A DNA stretch of 6,992 nt, taken from the NCBI GenBank assembly GCA_045652835.1, contig JAZOLE010000113.1:1-6992 (forward strand), read 5' to 3'. The notes beneath the pieces were generated by a model, which made no database searches, was not told where the DNA came from, and worked only from the letters and a program-made list of their open reading frames with translations. The position numbers and the translations under genes are program-made. Below, piece after piece: positions 5,802 to 6,992 of the stretch. Source of the stretch: SVQP01 sp045652835 (GTDB lineage Bacteria; Bacillota; Clostridia; Oscillospirales; CAG-272). The first letter of the stretch is position 1, and each line of letters begins with the position of its first letter.

Positions 5802-6992
5802 ATGTTATCCGAGATATACAGTGCAGGGCTATACGGCATTGACGGCTTTATCGTTACGGTAGAGGCGGACGGTCAGCCCAGAATGGCGAATTTTGAATTG
5901 GTAGGCTTGCCTGACCTTGCGGTCAAGGAGGCAAAGGAACGCGTGCGCACCGCTTGTGAGAACAGCGGCTATCGCTTTCCGTCCATGGCGTATATGGTCA
6001 ACCTTGCGCCTGCCGACCGCAAAAAGGAAGGCTCGCAATTTGACGTTGCCATTCTGACAGGCATTTTGCGCTGTGCGGGTGTGATCAATCGCGACGCGAA
6101 TATGAAAAACAAATGCATTGTGGGCGAGCTTTCTCTCTCGGGGGCTTGGCGCGCGGTGCGCGGCGTGCTGAGTATGTGTGTGGCGGCAAGAGATGCGGGC
6201 TTTACCGAATTTTACGTGCCCGTACAGAATGCCCGTGAGGCTGCTGCCGTGCGCGGTATTACGGTGTACGGCGTGCACAGCATGCGCGAGTTTATCGACC
6301 ACCTCAACGGTACAAAGCCGCTACAGCCGTGCAAGCCGGACGAGGATGCATTCGGCGAAGCCGTGGTGGATTACGGGATCGATTTTTCGGACGTCAAGGG
6401 GCAGGCACTTGCCAAGCGCGCCATGGAGATCGCGGCGGCAGGCGGACATAATATTCTCCTGATCGGCCCTCCCGGCACGGGTAAGAGCATGCTTGCCAAG
6501 CGTCTTGCCACCATTTTGCCGCCTCTGACCTTTGAGGAGGCAATTGAGACGACAAAGGTGCACTCGGTCACGGGCACGTTGCCCGACGGCACGTCGCTTT
6601 TGTCCACAAGACCCTTCCGCGCACCGCACCACACCATGTCGGCGGTCGCTTTGGTGGGTGGCGGTGCAAATCCGCGCCCGGGCGAGGTGTCGCTTGCCAA
6701 TCACGGCGTATTATTCCTTGATGAATTTCCCGAGTTTCCCAAGCAGGTGACCGACGCTTTGCGCCAGCCGCTTGAGGACAGACGCGTGACCATCTCGCGA
6801 GCTAGCGGACGCGTGACTTTCCCGTGTTCGTTTATGCTGGTGGGTGCGATGAATCCCTGCCGCTGCGGTTATTTCGGGCATCCGACAAGACCCTGCACGT
6901 GTAAGACGGGTGACGTGCAAAGATACATTTCGCGCATTAGCGGACCCATGCTGGACAGAATGGATATTCAGATCGAGCTGCCCTCGCTGTCT
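5802..6992 (+). CDS. comM: YifB/ComM-family Mg-chelatase-like AAA+ ATPase (3' partial)
   Basis: Hexameric AAA+ ATPase. The proteobacterial relative ComM is a branch-migration helicase that helps integrate incoming DNA in natural transformation; the role in Firmicutes is less clear. The frame runs open from ATG 5802 to the window end, 397 codons of a usual 500-510, so the C-terminal Mg_chelatase_C region is missing only because of the window edge. GGAGG (5791-5795) lies six bases before the start. The N-terminal ChlI-like domain carries YSAGLYGIDGF (6-16), VGLPDLAVKEAKERVR (34-49) and VNLAPADRKKEG (66-77). The ATPase domain has Walker A GPPGTGKS (222-229), FRAPHHT (272-278), Walker B LFLDEF (304-309) and a Cys cluster C353, C355, C365, C367 in the NPCxCGYFG region, then ISGPMLDRMDI (379-389). 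R354 replaces the Pro common in this family's NPCPCG motif. All visible ATPase motifs are intact. Confidence 0.95.
   Translation, partial: MLSEIYSAGLYGIDGFIVTVEADGQPRMANFELVGLPDLAVKEAKERVRTACENSGYRFPSMAYMVNLAPADRKKEGSQFDVAILTGILRCAGVINRDANMKNKCIVGELSLSGAWRAVRGVLSMCVAARDAGFTEFYVPVQNAREAAAVRGITVYGVHSMREFIDHLNGTKPLQPCKPDEDAFGEAVVDYGIDFSDVKGQALAKRAMEIAAAGGHNILLIGPPGTGKSMLAKRLATILPPLTFEEAIETTKVHSVTGTLPDGTSLLSTRPFRAPHHTMSAVALVGGGANPRPGEVSLANHGVLFLDEFPEFPKQVTDALRQPLEDRRVTISRASGRVTFPCSFMLVGAMNPCRCGYFGHPTRPCTCKTGDVQRYISRISGPMLDRMDIQIELPSLS

Noticed and set aside
5829..6704. Several minus-strand open frames opposite the YifB/ComM gene
   Set aside because: They overlap one another and the conserved ATPase frame, and their His/Arg/Ala-rich translations are typical of antisense shadows.

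Overview
The window looks like ordinary chromosome from a low-to-moderate GC Gram-positive bacterium, most likely a member of the Firmicutes/Clostridia (inference). The basis is an Mbl/MreB-type actin, a lipobox-bearing solute-binding protein of a type common in Clostridia, strong GGAGG ribosome binding sites, and near-consensus sigma-A promoters with 17-bp spacers. I cannot place it to genus.

Layout, left to right. (1) 1-1026 (+): an MreB/Mbl cell-shape actin missing only its first few residues. It is followed after 16 nt by (2) 1043-2476 (+): an M20-family aminoacyl-histidine dipeptidase (PepD). The two look co-transcribed, and the unit ends at a perfect 11-bp hairpin (2490-2518). (3) 2562-4205 (+): a self-contained transcription unit with a consensus promoter (TTGACA-17-TACAAT), a short leader, a strong RBS, a 501-residue lipoprotein solute-binding protein and a hairpin terminator. 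(4) 4211-5677 (-): a GH77 4-alpha-glucanotransferase (MalQ), convergent with the binding protein and sharing its bidirectional terminator (4175-4205). (5) 5802-6992 (+): a YifB/ComM Mg-chelatase-like AAA+ ATPase, cut by the right window edge. It is divergent from malQ, and the two promoters stand back to back in a 124-bp gap.

Functionally the genes are mostly unrelated housekeeping: cell shape, peptide breakdown, solute capture, alpha-glucan rearrangement and a DNA-processing ATPase. The one possible functional pair is the solute-binding protein with MalQ, since both could serve carbohydrate use, but they are transcribed separately and no permease is visible. No gap exceeds about 175 bp. I saw no RNA gene, mobile element, CRISPR array, attachment site or long repeat. 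I found no previously undescribed system; the findings below are modest points about gene context, promoter arrangement and residue substitutions.
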